From: Actinomycetota bacterium
Lineage (GTDB): Bacteria > Actinomycetota > Actinomycetes > Nanopelagicales > Nanopelagicaceae
NCBI GenBank assembly: GCA_016195215.1
Contig: JACPZY010000168.1
Coordinates: 1 to 33,713, forward strand
Length of the DNA: 33,713 bases
Direction of reading: 5' to 3'
Of this stretch, positions 23,425-30,818 are shown piece after piece (the stretch's first letter is position 1; the number at the start of each line of letters is the position of its first letter). A program made the translations under genes and the position numbers. The notes under the pieces are model-generated. The model saw only the letters and a program-made list of their open reading frames with translations, was not told the origin of the DNA and did no database searches.

Positions 23425-24062
23425 GGGCGGTTGAGACCGAGTCTGACTGCGAGAGCGGCCGCTTGCGTTCGTCTTTCAAGTCCTAACTTGGAGAGCAGTG
23501 ATGAGACGTAGTTTTTGACTGTTTTCTCCGCCAGGAACATTGAATTTGCTATCTGGCGATTGGTGAATCCTTCTCCAATAAATTCAAGAACTCTCCGCTC
23601 TTGATCCGTTAGGTTTTCGACTCCGCCTGCAGGATTGCTTGACTCACGAAGTCGACTACGGAGTTTGGTTGTTGTCGCAGTATCCAGAAGCGATTCTCCA
23701 TTTGCGATGCGACGGATGGCATCGAGTAGATCAAGGTTCTTAATATCTTTGATCACGAATCCGCTGGCACCGCCCATTACTGCACCCAGAAGTGCTTCAT
23801 CATCCGAGAACGAGGTGAGCATGAGGACGCGCGTGCTGGGATAGAGAGAGCGAATCTCGCGGCAGAGTTCGATTCCGTTTCCATCTGGCAGACGGACATC
23901 GAGGACTGCCACGTCAGGTAGATCTTTGATGATTTCCTCTAGCGCAGTGGCAACAGTCCCCGCTTGGCCAACGACATCAAGGTCACCCTCTGCGTCAATG
24001 AGATCAATTAATCCCCGGCGGACTAGTTCGTGATCATCTACGACAAAGACCTTGATGGTCAA
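23421..24062 (-). CDS. DevR/DosR-like LuxR-family response regulator
   Basis: The receiver domain has VFVVDDHELVRRGL, the phospho-Asp in VAVLDVRLPDGNGIE (about residue 55) and the Lys in SGFVIKDI. A LuxR-type HTH follows (LTDQERRVLEFIGEGFTNRQIANSMFLAEKTVKNYV). The recognition region SMFLAEKTVKNYVSSLLSKL closely resembles mycobacterial DevR/DosR. The ORF track extends to 24206, overlapping the iclR gene by about 120 nt. I chose TTG 24062, which is preceded by GGAGG at 8 nt and gives LTIKVFVVDD, a normal 213-residue protein. Its last 4 nt overlap the convergent kinase gene. The likely targets are narG/narK and possibly the nearby cyd genes. Confidence 0.88.
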   Translation of the reverse strand: MTIKVFVVDDHELVRRGLIDLIDAEGDLDVVGQAGTVATALEEIIKDLPDVAVLDVRLPDGNGIELCREIRSLYPSTRVLMLTSFSDDEALLGAVMGGASGFVIKDIKNLDLLDAIRRIANGESLLDTATTTKLRSRLRESSNPAGGVENLTDQERRVLEFIGEGFTNRQIANSMFLAEKTVKNYVSSLLSKLGLERRTQAAALAVRLGLNRP

Positions 24063-24087
24063 AGGAGTTACCTCCAAGAAATTACAG

Positions 24088-24804
24088 TTAGACGTTGGCG
24101 ATATGTTCAGAGAGTCTAGCCGCGGTCGCGGCGACAACTGCCGCATGTAATCGCCCTGGCTGTCTTCCCAATCGCTCGATTGGACCGCTAATACTGACGG
24201 CGGCAATCACTTTGCCATTTGGACCGCGGACCGGTGCCGAGACAGATGCGACGCCAGCTTCTCGTTCGCCCATACTCTGCGCCCAACCGCGTCGTCGAAC
24301 TGCTGCTAACTGCGCCGCGGTGAATCGTGCATTGGTAAGTCCGCGGTGGATACGATCAGAGTCTTCCCACGCCAGAAGTACTTGCGCGGCAGATCCCGCT
24401 TGCATTGTTAACGCGGCGCCAATCGGGACTGAATCGCGAAGACCAGAGAGTCGCTCTGCAACTGCAACACAGATTCGCAGGTCACCTTGGCGTCGATATA
24501 ACTGCGCACTCTCTCCGGTTGCGTCTCGCAGAGAAGTAAGTGCCGGGGCAGCAGCGGCAAGGAGGCGATCCTCACCTGCAGCGGCGGCGAGTTCGCCCGA
24601 TCGAGGCCCGAGCACAAAGCGACCACTCAAGTCGCGGGCGACAAGACGGTGAAATTCAAGTGCGACTGCCAGGCGGTGTGCAGTGGGACGGGCGATGCCG
24701 GTTGCCGCTACCAGTTCGGCCAGGGAATGTGGTCCCGATTCCAAAGTAGTAAGGATGGCTACGGCTTTATCTAATACGCCAACTCCGCTATTCTTTCTGT
24801 CCAC
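24088..24804 (-). CDS. IclR-family regulator of leucine biosynthesis (NdgR/LtbR type)
   Basis: The 238-residue repressor has an N-terminal winged helix (LDKAVAILTTLESGPHSLAELVAATGIARPTAHRLAVALE) and the C-terminal IclR effector-binding domain (about residues 75-235). The latter includes RDSVPIGAALTMQAGSAAQVLLAW and GVASVSAPVRGPNGKVIAAVSISGP. Divergent placement next to leuCD identifies it with the actinobacterial NdgR/LtbR regulators, which control leuCD and related amino-acid genes. GTG 24804 follows a leaderless -10 at 6 nt. The operator between the genes lies against that -10, so the protein probably also controls its own gene. Confidence 0.92.
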   Translation of the reverse strand: MDRKNSGVGVLDKAVAILTTLESGPHSLAELVAATGIARPTAHRLAVALEFHRLVARDLSGRFVLGPRSGELAAAAGEDRLLAAAAPALTSLRDATGESAQLYRRQGDLRICVAVAERLSGLRDSVPIGAALTMQAGSAAQVLLAWEDSDRIHRGLTNARFTAAQLAAVRRRGWAQSMGEREAGVASVSAPVRGPNGKVIAAVSISGPIERLGRQPGRLHAAVVAATAARLSEHIANV

Positions 24805-24810
24805 GATGCA

Positions 24811-24816
24811 ATATTA
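24811..24816 (-). promoter_or_regulatory. -10 hexamer TAATAT of the leaderless iclR gene
   Basis: Read on the minus strand, TAATAT is followed by exactly 6 nt (TGCATC) and the GTG start at 24804. It is one base from the palindromic operator, so bound protein would block RNA polymerase. Confidence 0.65.
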
Positions 24817-24817
24817 A

Positions 24818-24836
24818 CATCTCAACGTATGAGATG
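24818..24836 (+). promoter_or_regulatory. Palindromic operator between iclR and leuC
   Basis: CATCTCA-ACGTA-TGAGATG is a perfect 7-bp inverted repeat with a 5-bp centre, of the size expected for an IclR-family dimer. It lies 27 nt before leuC and directly upstream of the iclR -10, so one site could control both directions. Binding by the adjacent regulator is an inference from context. Confidence 0.7.
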
Positions 24837-24863
24837 ACAAGTGGGCAGGGGAAGGAGTATTAA

Positions 24864-26270
24864 ATGGCGAGTAAGACCTCAGGGAAGACTCTCGCGGAGA
24901 AGATCTGGCTAGAGCACACCGTCCGCAGTGCAGAAGGCGAACCTGATCTACTTTATGTCGATCTCCATCTCATCCACGAGGTAACGAGTGCTCAGGCATT
25001 TGACGGTCTCCGCCTTGCCAGTAGGAAAGTTCGCCGCCCTGATCTCACCATAGCCACCGAGGATCACAACACTCCTACATTGAATATTGATCTGCCTATC
25101 GCCGACCCCGTCTCCAAGCTTCAGGTGGACACTCTTCGCAATAACTGCGCTGAATTTGGAGTGCGGATTCACTCACTGGGCGATATCGACCAAGGAATTG
25201 TTCACGTAGTCGGCCCGCAACTAGGTCTGACCCAGCCCGGAATGACGATTGTCTGTGGTGACTCTCATACCTCCACACATGGAGCCTTCGGTGCTCTCGC
25301 ATTCGGAATTGGCACCAGCGAGGTGGAACATGTTCTGGCTACCCAAACTCTGCCTCTGGTCCGCCCGAAAACAATGGCGCTCAATGTCGAAGGAGAATTG
25401 CAGCCAGGCGTCACCGCCAAAGATCTCATCTTGGCTGTAATCGCCCAGATCGGTACCGGCGGCGGACAGGGTTATGTCATTGAGTACCGCGGAAGCGCTA
25501 TCCGAGCACTATCGATGGAAGGTCGTATGACCGTCTGCAATATGTCGATTGAAGCCGGTGCTCGCGCCGGTCTGGTTGCGCCGGATGAGACGACTTTTGC
25601 TTATATCAAGGCAAAACCACATGCCCCCCACGATTGGGATGCGGCTCTTGCCTACTGGAACACCCTCTTCACCGATGCTGATGCGAAATACGATCTGGAG
25701 ATCACCATTAACGCCAATGAATTGGCCCCTTTTGTTACGTGGGGGACAAACCCTGCACAAGGTGTGCCACTTAATAGCGTTGTGCCAGATCCTGCGTTAA
25801 TCACAGATATTGAGGAACGGGGTGCGGCTGAGCGAGCACTCCTCTATATGGATCTCAAAGCTGGAATGCCGCTTAAAAATATTGCAATAGATACTGTCTT
25901 TCTTGGCTCCTGCACCAACGGACGAATTGAAGACCTCCGCAATGCCGCAGCGATCTTGGAGGGGAAGAAGATCGCCTCCACACTGCGCATGCTGGTGGTT
26001 CCGGGATCTGCACGCGTGCGGCTACAGGCCGAAGCAGAAGGCCTGGATCAAGTTTTTATAGAGGCCGGGGCTGAATGGCGAAATGCCGGTTGCTCCATGT
26101 GCCTTGGTATGAACCCTGACCAGCTGGCACCGGGGGAGCGGGCTGCCTCAACCAGCAACCGGAACTTTGAAGGCCGCCAAGGCAAAGGTGGTCGTACCCA
26201 CTTAGTGAGCCCTCAAGTAGCAGCAGCAACTGCGCTACGAGGAAGACTCTCATCACCGGCAGATCTGTAG
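24864..26270 (+). CDS. leuC: 3-isopropylmalate dehydratase large subunit
   Basis: LeuC with LeuD isomerises 2-isopropylmalate to 3-isopropylmalate, the second dedicated step of leucine synthesis, using a [4Fe-4S] cluster. The 468-residue protein shows the aconitase-type motifs [46 protein letters not shown] and [14 protein letters not shown]. The cluster cysteines lie in SCTNG and CSMC. ATG 24864 is preceded by GGAAGGAG. Its promoter overlaps the palindromic site to the left. leuD follows after 15 nt in the same operon. Confidence 0.97.
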   Translation: MASKTSGKTLAEKIWLEHTVRSAEGEPDLLYVDLHLIHEVTSAQAFDGLRLASRKVRRPDLTIATEDHNTPTLNIDLPIADPVSKLQVDTLRNNCAEFGVRIHSLGDIDQGIVHVVGPQLGLTQPGMTIVCGDSHTSTHGAFGALAFGIGTSEVEHVLATQTLPLVRPKTMALNVEGELQPGVTAKDLILAVIAQIGTGGGQGYVIEYRGSAIRALSMEGRMTVCNMSIEAGARAGLVAPDETTFAYIKAKPHAPHDWDAALAYWNTLFTDADAKYDLEITINANELAPFVTWGTNPAQGVPLNSVVPDPALITDIEERGAAERALLYMDLKAGMPLKNIAIDTVFLGSCTNGRIEDLRNAAAILEGKKIASTLRMLVVPGSARVRLQAEAEGLDQVFIEAGAEWRNAGCSMCLGMNPDQLAPGERAASTSNRNFEGRQGKGGRTHLVSPQVAAATALRGRLSSPADL

Positions 26271-26285
26271 AAAGGCGGGCAGATC

Positions 26286-26882
26286 ATGGATAAATTCGTC
26301 ACCCACACTGGCACTGGAGTTCCACTTCGCCGGAGCAACGTGGACACAGATCAGATCATTCCGGCCGTTTATCTCAAGCGAGTCACTCGCTCCGGCTACG
26401 AAGATGGTCTCTTTGCCGCCTGGCGGAAGAACCCGGAGTTTGTTCTCAATAACGAATCCTTTAAAAAGGGGACAATTCTGGTTGCCGGAGCTGATTTTGG
26501 CACCGGCTCATCTCGTGAGCATGCCGTCTGGGCATTGCAGAATTATGGTTTTAAGGTCGTAATCTCACCTCGCTTTGCCGATATTTTCCGCGGAAATAGC
26601 GGAAAAGGCGGGCTTCTTACGATTATTCTCCCGCAGGATCAGGTTGAGGCTCTCTGGGATGTAATAGAGGCTGAGCCCACGATGCAGATTGAAGTAAACC
26701 TTGAAAAAAGAAGGGTTTCCTACAAATCTGTAAGCCTGCCATTTGATATTGATGACTACACCCGCTGGCGTTTAATGGAGGGTTTAGACGATATTGGGCT
26801 CACATTAAAGCAGACTGATTCAATAGATGCCTTTGAAAAGAGGCGTCCTACAATCAAACCTGCGACTCAACCCGCACAGTAG
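26286..26882 (+). CDS. leuD: 3-isopropylmalate dehydratase small subunit
   Basis: LeuD supplies the swivel domain that completes the active site with LeuC. The 198-residue protein has the conserved N-terminal segment [20 protein letters not shown], the motif [21 protein letters not shown] and the IVGE-region equivalent [20 protein letters not shown]-terminal tail of about 15 residues ([14 protein letters not shown]) goes beyond the usual fold. ATG 26286 follows AAAGGCGGG. A small hairpin with a T-run begins at the stop codon. Confidence 0.96.
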   Translation: MDKFVTHTGTGVPLRRSNVDTDQIIPAVYLKRVTRSGYEDGLFAAWRKNPEFVLNNESFKKGTILVAGADFGTGSSREHAVWALQNYGFKVVISPRFADIFRGNSGKGGLLTIILPQDQVEALWDVIEAEPTMQIEVNLEKRRVSYKSVSLPFDIDDYTRWRLMEGLDDIGLTLKQTDSIDAFEKRRPTIKPATQPAQ

Positions 26883-26899
26883 GCCCATTTTGGCCTTTT
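26881..26899 (+). terminator. Weak rho-independent-type terminator after leuD
   Basis: AGGCC-CATTTT-GGCCT forms a 5-bp GC-rich stem directly followed by TTT. It overlaps the leuD stop codon. The stem is short, so termination may be partial. From 26900 to about 27060 nothing more is recognised, apart from AT-rich sequence before the hup promoter. Confidence 0.5.
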
Positions 26900-27065
26900 A
26901 CGCTGTGCAAGTGGTCACATCTACAGAAGTCTCTACCCTCTATTGAGACATTTTTAGAGTTCGTGGCGCTGAAAAAGCAGTGAATATCAACATTTTTTCT
27001 CCCCACTGAGAATAATTAGCCGAATAAATTAAGTGCGACACGCGTGTGTAATGGTGGACTCACTT

Positions 27066-27124
27066 TAAAATAGTGCGTAAATTTCCAACTGTGTTAAGCA
27101 ATTGCTTAACATTTACGCGTAAAT
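27066..27124 (+). promoter_or_regulatory. hup promoter and nested palindromes in the leader
   Basis: TAAAAT (27066-27071) is a good -10 with a poor -35. Just downstream, within the presumed transcript leader, lie a perfect 18-bp palindrome GTTAAGCAATTGCTTAAC (27093-27110) and a perfect 14-bp palindrome ATTTACGCGTAAAT (27111-27124). GCGTAAAT at 27075-27082 is a further copy of the half of the second palindrome and pairs with 27111-27118. The set could be protein-binding sites or a leader hairpin controlling HU expression. The start codon is 14 nt beyond. Confidence 0.7.
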
Positions 27125-27138
27125 ATAAGGGGAATTTA

Positions 27139-27573
27139 ATGAATAAGGCCCAATTCATTGCCTCGTTGACCCCACACTTCAACGACAGCAAGAAGGAAGC
27201 AGCACACGCTGTTGATATCGTTTTTGACGCCATCACTCGTAACCTGGCTAAGGGTGATGACGTGATGATCAACGACTTCGGCAAATTCAAGAAGGTTGAT
27301 CGCAAAGCACGCAAGGGTCGTAACCCATTTACCGGTGAGACCATTCAGATCAAGGCGAGCAAGAAGCCACGCTTCCTGCCTGCAAAGGGTCTGAAAGAAG
27401 TTATCTCAGGTGCTCGTAAACTCGAGCCAGCTCCAAAGCCAGTTCCAAAAGTTGTTGCCAAGCCAGTTGTGAAGGCAGCCCCCAAGAAGGCCGCTAAGAA
27501 AGTTGCTCCTAAGAAAGCAGCGAAGAAGGCAGCCCCCAAGAAGGCCGCTAAGAAAGTTGCAAAGAAGAAGTAG
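27139..27573 (+). CDS. hup: Histone-like protein HU with lysine/alanine-rich C-terminal tail
   Basis: HU is a nucleoid protein that bends and compacts DNA. Residues 1-90 form the HU fold: MNKAQFIASLTPHFNDSKKE, VMINDFGKFKKVDRKARKG and the DNA-contacting arm RNPFTGETIQIKASKKPRF. Residues from about 98 are a basic tail of APKKAAKK repeats, as in actinobacterial HupB/HupS, where the tail adds histone-H1-like binding and is modified in mycobacteria. The ORF track starts at 27073 inside the palindromes; ATG 27139 has AAGGGG 6 nt upstream and the standard N-terminus. Total length is 144 residues. Placement after leuCD matches mycobacteria. Confidence 0.97.
   Translation: MNKAQFIASLTPHFNDSKKEAAHAVDIVFDAITRNLAKGDDVMINDFGKFKKVDRKARKGRNPFTGETIQIKASKKPRFLPAKGLKEVISGARKLEPAPKPVPKVVAKPVVKAAPKKAAKKVAPKKAAKKAAPKKAAKKVAKKK
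27471..27560 (+). repeat. Direct 36-bp repeat within the HU tail
   Basis: The 36-nt segment at 27471-27506 recurs identically at 27525-27560, with a period of 54 nt (18 codons). It encodes the tail unit KAAPKKAAKKVA. Identity at the DNA level, including third positions, indicates recent slippage or recombination, so tail length may vary between strains. Confidence 0.85.
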
Positions 27574-27595
27574 ATTCTTCTCGATTTTTGAGGGC

Positions 27596-27632
27596 GGGGC
27601 TGACCACTGGTCGGTCCCGTTCTTATCTTTTT
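27596..27632 (+). terminator. Rho-independent-type terminator after hup
   Basis: GGGGCTGACC (27596-27605) pairs with GGTCGGTCCC (27609-27618) across a 3-nt loop: ten pairs with two G-U wobbles. A T-rich run ending in TTTTT follows. It separates hup from the next gene, which has its own leaderless promoter. Confidence 0.75.
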
Positions 27633-27672
27633 AGGATAACTCCTCTTTTGAAGGAAAATGTAGGCGACCCAG

Positions 27673-27678
27673 TACTCT
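27673..27678 (+). promoter_or_regulatory. -10 hexamer TACTCT of a leaderless start (plsC-gpsA)
   Basis: TACTCT fits TANNNT and is followed by exactly 6 nt (TACAGT) and the GTG start at 27685. No Shine-Dalgarno sequence is found at the proper distance. Confidence 0.55.
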
Positions 27679-27684
27679 TACAGT

Positions 27685-29424
27685 GTGCCGGCAATAACTT
27701 ATCCACCTCCGACGGGCTCACCTTTAGGCACAAATCTCGCCTTCAAAATCTGCACAACTATTGGGATTCCCATTCTGCGCGCAGTTAGTTCCAGAGAGTG
27801 GTCAGGCTCTTCCTATATTCCCAACTCTGGGCCGGCGATCGCCGCGAGCAATCACATCTCTTATGTAGATGCGCTTTTCTTCGCTCAGTTTCTCTATCTT
27901 CACGGTAGAGCGCCCCGGTTCATTGGTAAAAAATCGATTTTCGAGATTCCCATTATTGGAAAGATTCTCTACGCCGCAGGGCAGATCCCTGTGGAGAGAG
28001 AGAGCGGCGAGGCCAAGCAGGCCCTTGACCACGCAGTTGCAGCTCTTGCGGCAGGCCATCTCATCGCTATCTATCCCGAAGGCACATTGACTCGTGATGA
28101 GAACCTCTGGCCGATGGTTGGCAAAACCGGGGTCGCCCGTCTGGCCATTCTTACTCAGGCGCCTGTTATCCCCGTAGCGGCATGGGGTACCCAGAGAGTT
28201 CTCCCGCGCTACGGCAGGCGAGTACATCTCTGGCCGCGCACCCGGGTTACCTATCGCGCAGGTGCTCCGCTTGATCTCTCGCCCTGGTTCGGCAGAGCCG
28301 AGGAACCCCAGGCCCTTATTGAGGCGACTGCATTTGTCATGAGAGCGCTGACGGCCATGCTGGAAGATATCCGCCACGAGAAAGCCCCTGAGATCCCGCT
28401 GGATCCGCGCGCCTTGATGAATCGGATAACTGTTTTAGGTGCCGGATCCTGGGGGAGCACTCTGGCACAAGTTCTGACCGATGCCGGCAACAATGTCCTC
28501 TTATGGGGTCGCAATCCTGAGCTCGTCGATGAGATCAACCATTCCCATAGAAATAGCACCTATCTACCCGGGATCATCCTGCCTGCACTCCTGCGGGCGA
28601 GCGAGAATTGGGAGCAAGCTTTTGCTCATTCCCGTACCTACGTTCTGGCCATTCCGGCGCAGAGTCTGCGTCCTCGACTAGAAGAGTGGAAGGGCGCCAT
28701 TGGAAGAGATGCCACGATTATCAGCACCCTAAAGGGCATCGAAGTTTCGACGTATATGCGCATGACGGAGGTAATCGTCGACGTCCTCGAAATTGATCCA
28801 GCTCAGGTAGCAATCATCACCGGACCAAATCTGTCGAGTGAATTGGCTCTCCGTCAGCCGGCAGCTGCAGTCGCGGCAGCACCCACCGAAGAGTTAGCAC
28901 ATCGAGTTCAGAAGCTTTTTACGACACCCTATTACCGCGTTTATACATCGGTGGATGTTGTCGGATGTGAAATGGCGGGCGCGGTCAAAAGTGTCATCGC
29001 CCTCGGCGTAGGAATAGCTGTGGGGTTGGACTTGGGGGAGAACACGCAAGCCATGCTTATCACGCGGGGCCTCAATGAAGTTGCCCGCCTGGGGGCCGCA
29101 CACGGGGCAGACCCACTCAGTGCCGCCGGTCTGGCAGGGATGGGCGACCTTGTCGCCTCCTGTTCATCCCCACTTTCCCGGAACCGGACATTTGGTGAGG
29201 CCTTAGGACGAGGTGGAACGATGGAGTACGCCAACGCTCATGTTGCGATGACAGTTGAGGGCGTAGCCTCAGCTGGGGCAGTGGTGGAGTTAGCTCATCG
29301 AGTCGGAGTTGAGGTACCTGTGATTGAAGCGGTCGCGGATGTTGTCAGTAGTTTAATCACCCCAACGCAAGCACTCCAACGGTTGATGGAAATCAGCACC
29401 CGCTCAGAGGACTTCATTAAATGA
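27685..29424 (+). CDS. gpsA: Fused acyltransferase (PlsC-like) and NAD(P)H-dependent glycerol-3-phosphate dehydrogenase (GpsA)
   Basis: One 579-residue frame joins two phospholipid enzymes. Residues about 40-235 are a 1-acylglycerol-3-phosphate acyltransferase with the HX4D motif SNHISYVDALF, FIGKKSIF and YPEGTLTRD. From Met 245 onward is a complete GpsA: MNRITVLGAGSWGSTLAQVL (Rossmann fold), STLKGIE, ITGPNLSSE, the catalytic-Lys region EMAGAVKSVIALGVGIAVG and GLAGMGDLVASCSSPLSRNR. GpsA makes sn-glycerol 3-phosphate from dihydroxyacetone phosphate; PlsC adds the second acyl chain two steps later. No stop codon, frameshift or internal ribosome site is visible at the junction near 28417. In relatives the two are usually separate neighbouring genes. 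GTG 27685 is leaderless. The stop overlaps the ddl start as ATGA. Confidence 0.93.
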   Translation: MPAITYPPPTGSPLGTNLAFKICTTIGIPILRAVSSREWSGSSYIPNSGPAIAASNHISYVDALFFAQFLYLHGRAPRFIGKKSIFEIPIIGKILYAAGQIPVERESGEAKQALDHAVAALAAGHLIAIYPEGTLTRDENLWPMVGKTGVARLAILTQAPVIPVAAWGTQRVLPRYGRRVHLWPRTRVTYRAGAPLDLSPWFGRAEEPQALIEATAFVMRALTAMLEDIRHEKAPEIPLDPRALMNRITVLGAGSWGSTLAQVLTDAGNNVLLWGRNPELVDEINHSHRNSTYLPGIILPALLRASENWEQAFAHSRTYVLAIPAQSLRPRLEEWKGAIGRDATIISTLKGIEVSTYMRMTEVIVDVLEIDPAQVAIITGPNLSSELALRQPAAAVAAAPTEELAHRVQKLFTTPYYRVYTSVDVVGCEMAGAVKSVIALGVGIAVGLDLGENTQAMLITRGLNEVARLGAAHGADPLSAAGLAGMGDLVASCSSPLSRNRTFGEALGRGGTMEYANAHVAMTVEGVASAGAVVELAHRVGVEVPVIEAVADVVSSLITPTQALQRLMEISTRSEDFIK

Positions 29425-30494
29425 AGAAAACTGTTGTCGGCATCCTCTGTGGAGGCCGTAGTAGCGAGCACGAGATCTCCTGTATTTCCGCTGGTGGAAT
29501 TTTAGCCGCGATCGACCGCGAACTCTACGAACCAATTCTCATCGGAATTACGAAGACTGCCGGGCGTTGGGTTCTCATTCCTGAGGGTTATCCACTCTCC
29601 ATTGTTGATGGCGTTCTTCCCACCGTTCCCGAGAACGGTATAAAGATAAATACAGATATTGCTGGATTTTCCGCAAATGGCAGAGCGCTTCATCTTGATC
29701 TTATTTTCCCTATGTTGCATGGTCCCTATGGTGAGGACGGAACCATTCAAGGATTCTGCGAGATTGCGAATATTCCATATGTGGGAAGCGGCGTTCTCGC
29801 ATCTGCTGTTGCGATGGATAAATCATTTACCAAAACTGTTTTTAGCGCTCATGGCATGAGGGTCGCCGAAGGCACTGTCATCACGACGGAACAGTGGGAG
29901 GATAACCGCGCTGCGTGCGAAGCGCTGCTATCTGCTCTGAGTTATCCGCTCTTTGTTAAACCTGCGCGCGGAGGATCAAGCCGAGGAACTTCGAAGGTGA
30001 AATCTTTACCTGCACTTGCTGCCGCTATCGAAGAGGCACATAGTTATGACCGCAAGGCGATGATTGAGGAGAAAGTGCCAGGGCGAGAAATTGAGTGCGC
30101 AGTACTTGAAGTTGATGGCGAGGTGCGCACATCCTTGCCGGGGGAAATTATTATTGATAAGAAATTTGAATTCTATGATTTCCAAGCCAAATATTTAGAT
30201 GATGCAACGCACTGCACTGTTCCAGCAGAGATTCCTGCGGAAGGGCTAAAAGAAATCCAGAGACTGGCCGCATTAGCATTTACATCACTGGGATGTTCTG
30301 GTCTTGCACGAGTGGATTTCTTCTACCGTCCAGATGGTCAAGTAGTAATAAACGAATTAAATACGATGCCTGGTTTCACACCGACCTCTGTCTTCCCAAC
30401 TCTCTGGGCAGAGCGCGGCGTGACTTATTCTCAAATTATCCACGAACTCATTAAAGGCGCACTTGCGCGCAGAAACGGCGTTTTAGGAAATTAA
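29421..30494 (+). CDS. ddl: D-alanine--D-alanine ligase
   Basis: Ddl joins two D-alanines with ATP to make the dipeptide end of peptidoglycan precursors. The 357-residue ATP-grasp protein has the N-terminal signature GGRSSEHEISCISAGGI, ATP-binding FVKPARGGSSRGTSKV and IEEKVPGREIECAVLE, and the Mg-binding end VINELNTMPGFTPTSVFP. ATG 29421 overlaps the gpsA stop as ATGA, giving tight coupling of lipid and wall genes, the gpsA-ddlA order found in mycobacteria. Its stop overlaps the convergent Lrp-like gene by 4 nt. Confidence 0.96.
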   Translation: MKKTVVGILCGGRSSEHEISCISAGGILAAIDRELYEPILIGITKTAGRWVLIPEGYPLSIVDGVLPTVPENGIKINTDIAGFSANGRALHLDLIFPMLHGPYGEDGTIQGFCEIANIPYVGSGVLASAVAMDKSFTKTVFSAHGMRVAEGTVITTEQWEDNRAACEALLSALSYPLFVKPARGGSSRGTSKVKSLPALAAAIEEAHSYDRKAMIEEKVPGREIECAVLEVDGEVRTSLPGEIIIDKKFEFYDFQAKYLDDATHCTVPAEIPAEGLKEIQRLAALAFTSLGCSGLARVDFFYRPDGQVVINELNTMPGFTPTSVFPTLWAERGVTYSQIIHELIKGALARRNGVLGN

Positions 30495-30727
30495 TAACTA
30501 GTTACGGGGCAGGTCAATGTCCGCGTAATGCCAGCGACGGCTTGAACCTTGGAGAGAATCACTCGACCAAATTCCTCCATGCTCGGTGCTTCGGCGCGCA
30601 TGATGACATCGTATGGACCTGTAACGCCCTCAGCGAGAGTGACTCCAGAGATAGCCGAGACTGCACGCGCAACGCTTGATGCTTTCCCGACCTCGGTTTG
30701 GATCAAGATGTAGGCCTGTACTGACAT
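30491..30727 (-). CDS. Stand-alone Lrp/AsnC ligand-binding (RAM) domain protein
   Basis: This 78-residue protein is only the C-terminal effector domain of Lrp/AsnC regulators (MSVQAYILIQTEVGKASSV, then GVTLAEGVTGPYDVIMRAE) without a DNA-binding HTH. The ORF track extends to 30988, but that part overlaps thiL on the other strand and has no family similarity. ATG 30727 has AAAGGA 8 nt upstream and starts at the first strand of the domain. Such single-domain proteins are common in actinobacteria next to thiL. They form oligomers and probably bind amino acids or partner regulators; the role here is unknown. It is convergent with ddl and divergent from thiL. Confidence 0.88.
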   Translation of the reverse strand: MSVQAYILIQTEVGKASSVARAVSAISGVTLAEGVTGPYDVIMRAEAPSMEEFGRVILSKVQAVAGITRTLTCPVTSY

Positions 30728-30806
30728 GGGAGCGTCCTTTCGATATAAGTGCTGCAAGGCGACGGTATCGTATTTTTCTGCCTCATGGCAGAGCAATATT
30801 TGCGCG

Positions 30807-30812
30807 TAGGCT
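30807..30812 (+). promoter_or_regulatory. -10 hexamer TAGGCT before thiL
   Basis: TAGGCT fits TANNNT and is separated from GTG 30819 by exactly 6 nt (GGAGGG). Those six bases look like a Shine-Dalgarno sequence but sit too close to the GTG to act well, so a leaderless start is the simpler reading. This is the most ambiguous of the seven. Confidence 0.45.
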
Positions 30813-30818
30813 GGAGGG

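Noticed and set aside
24095-24652. 185-residue plus-strand ORF opposite iclR
   Set aside because: Arg/Ala/Ser-rich composition typical of an antisense shadow of an alanine-rich gene; the IclR protein on the minus strand is well supported.
27802-28377. 191-residue minus-strand ORF opposite plsC
   Set aside because: It lies wholly within the acyltransferase domain and has no family features.
28417-29424. gpsA as a separate gene starting at ATG 28417
   Set aside because: The upstream frame is open through the junction, no ribosome site precedes the ATG, and the acyltransferase would otherwise lack a stop.
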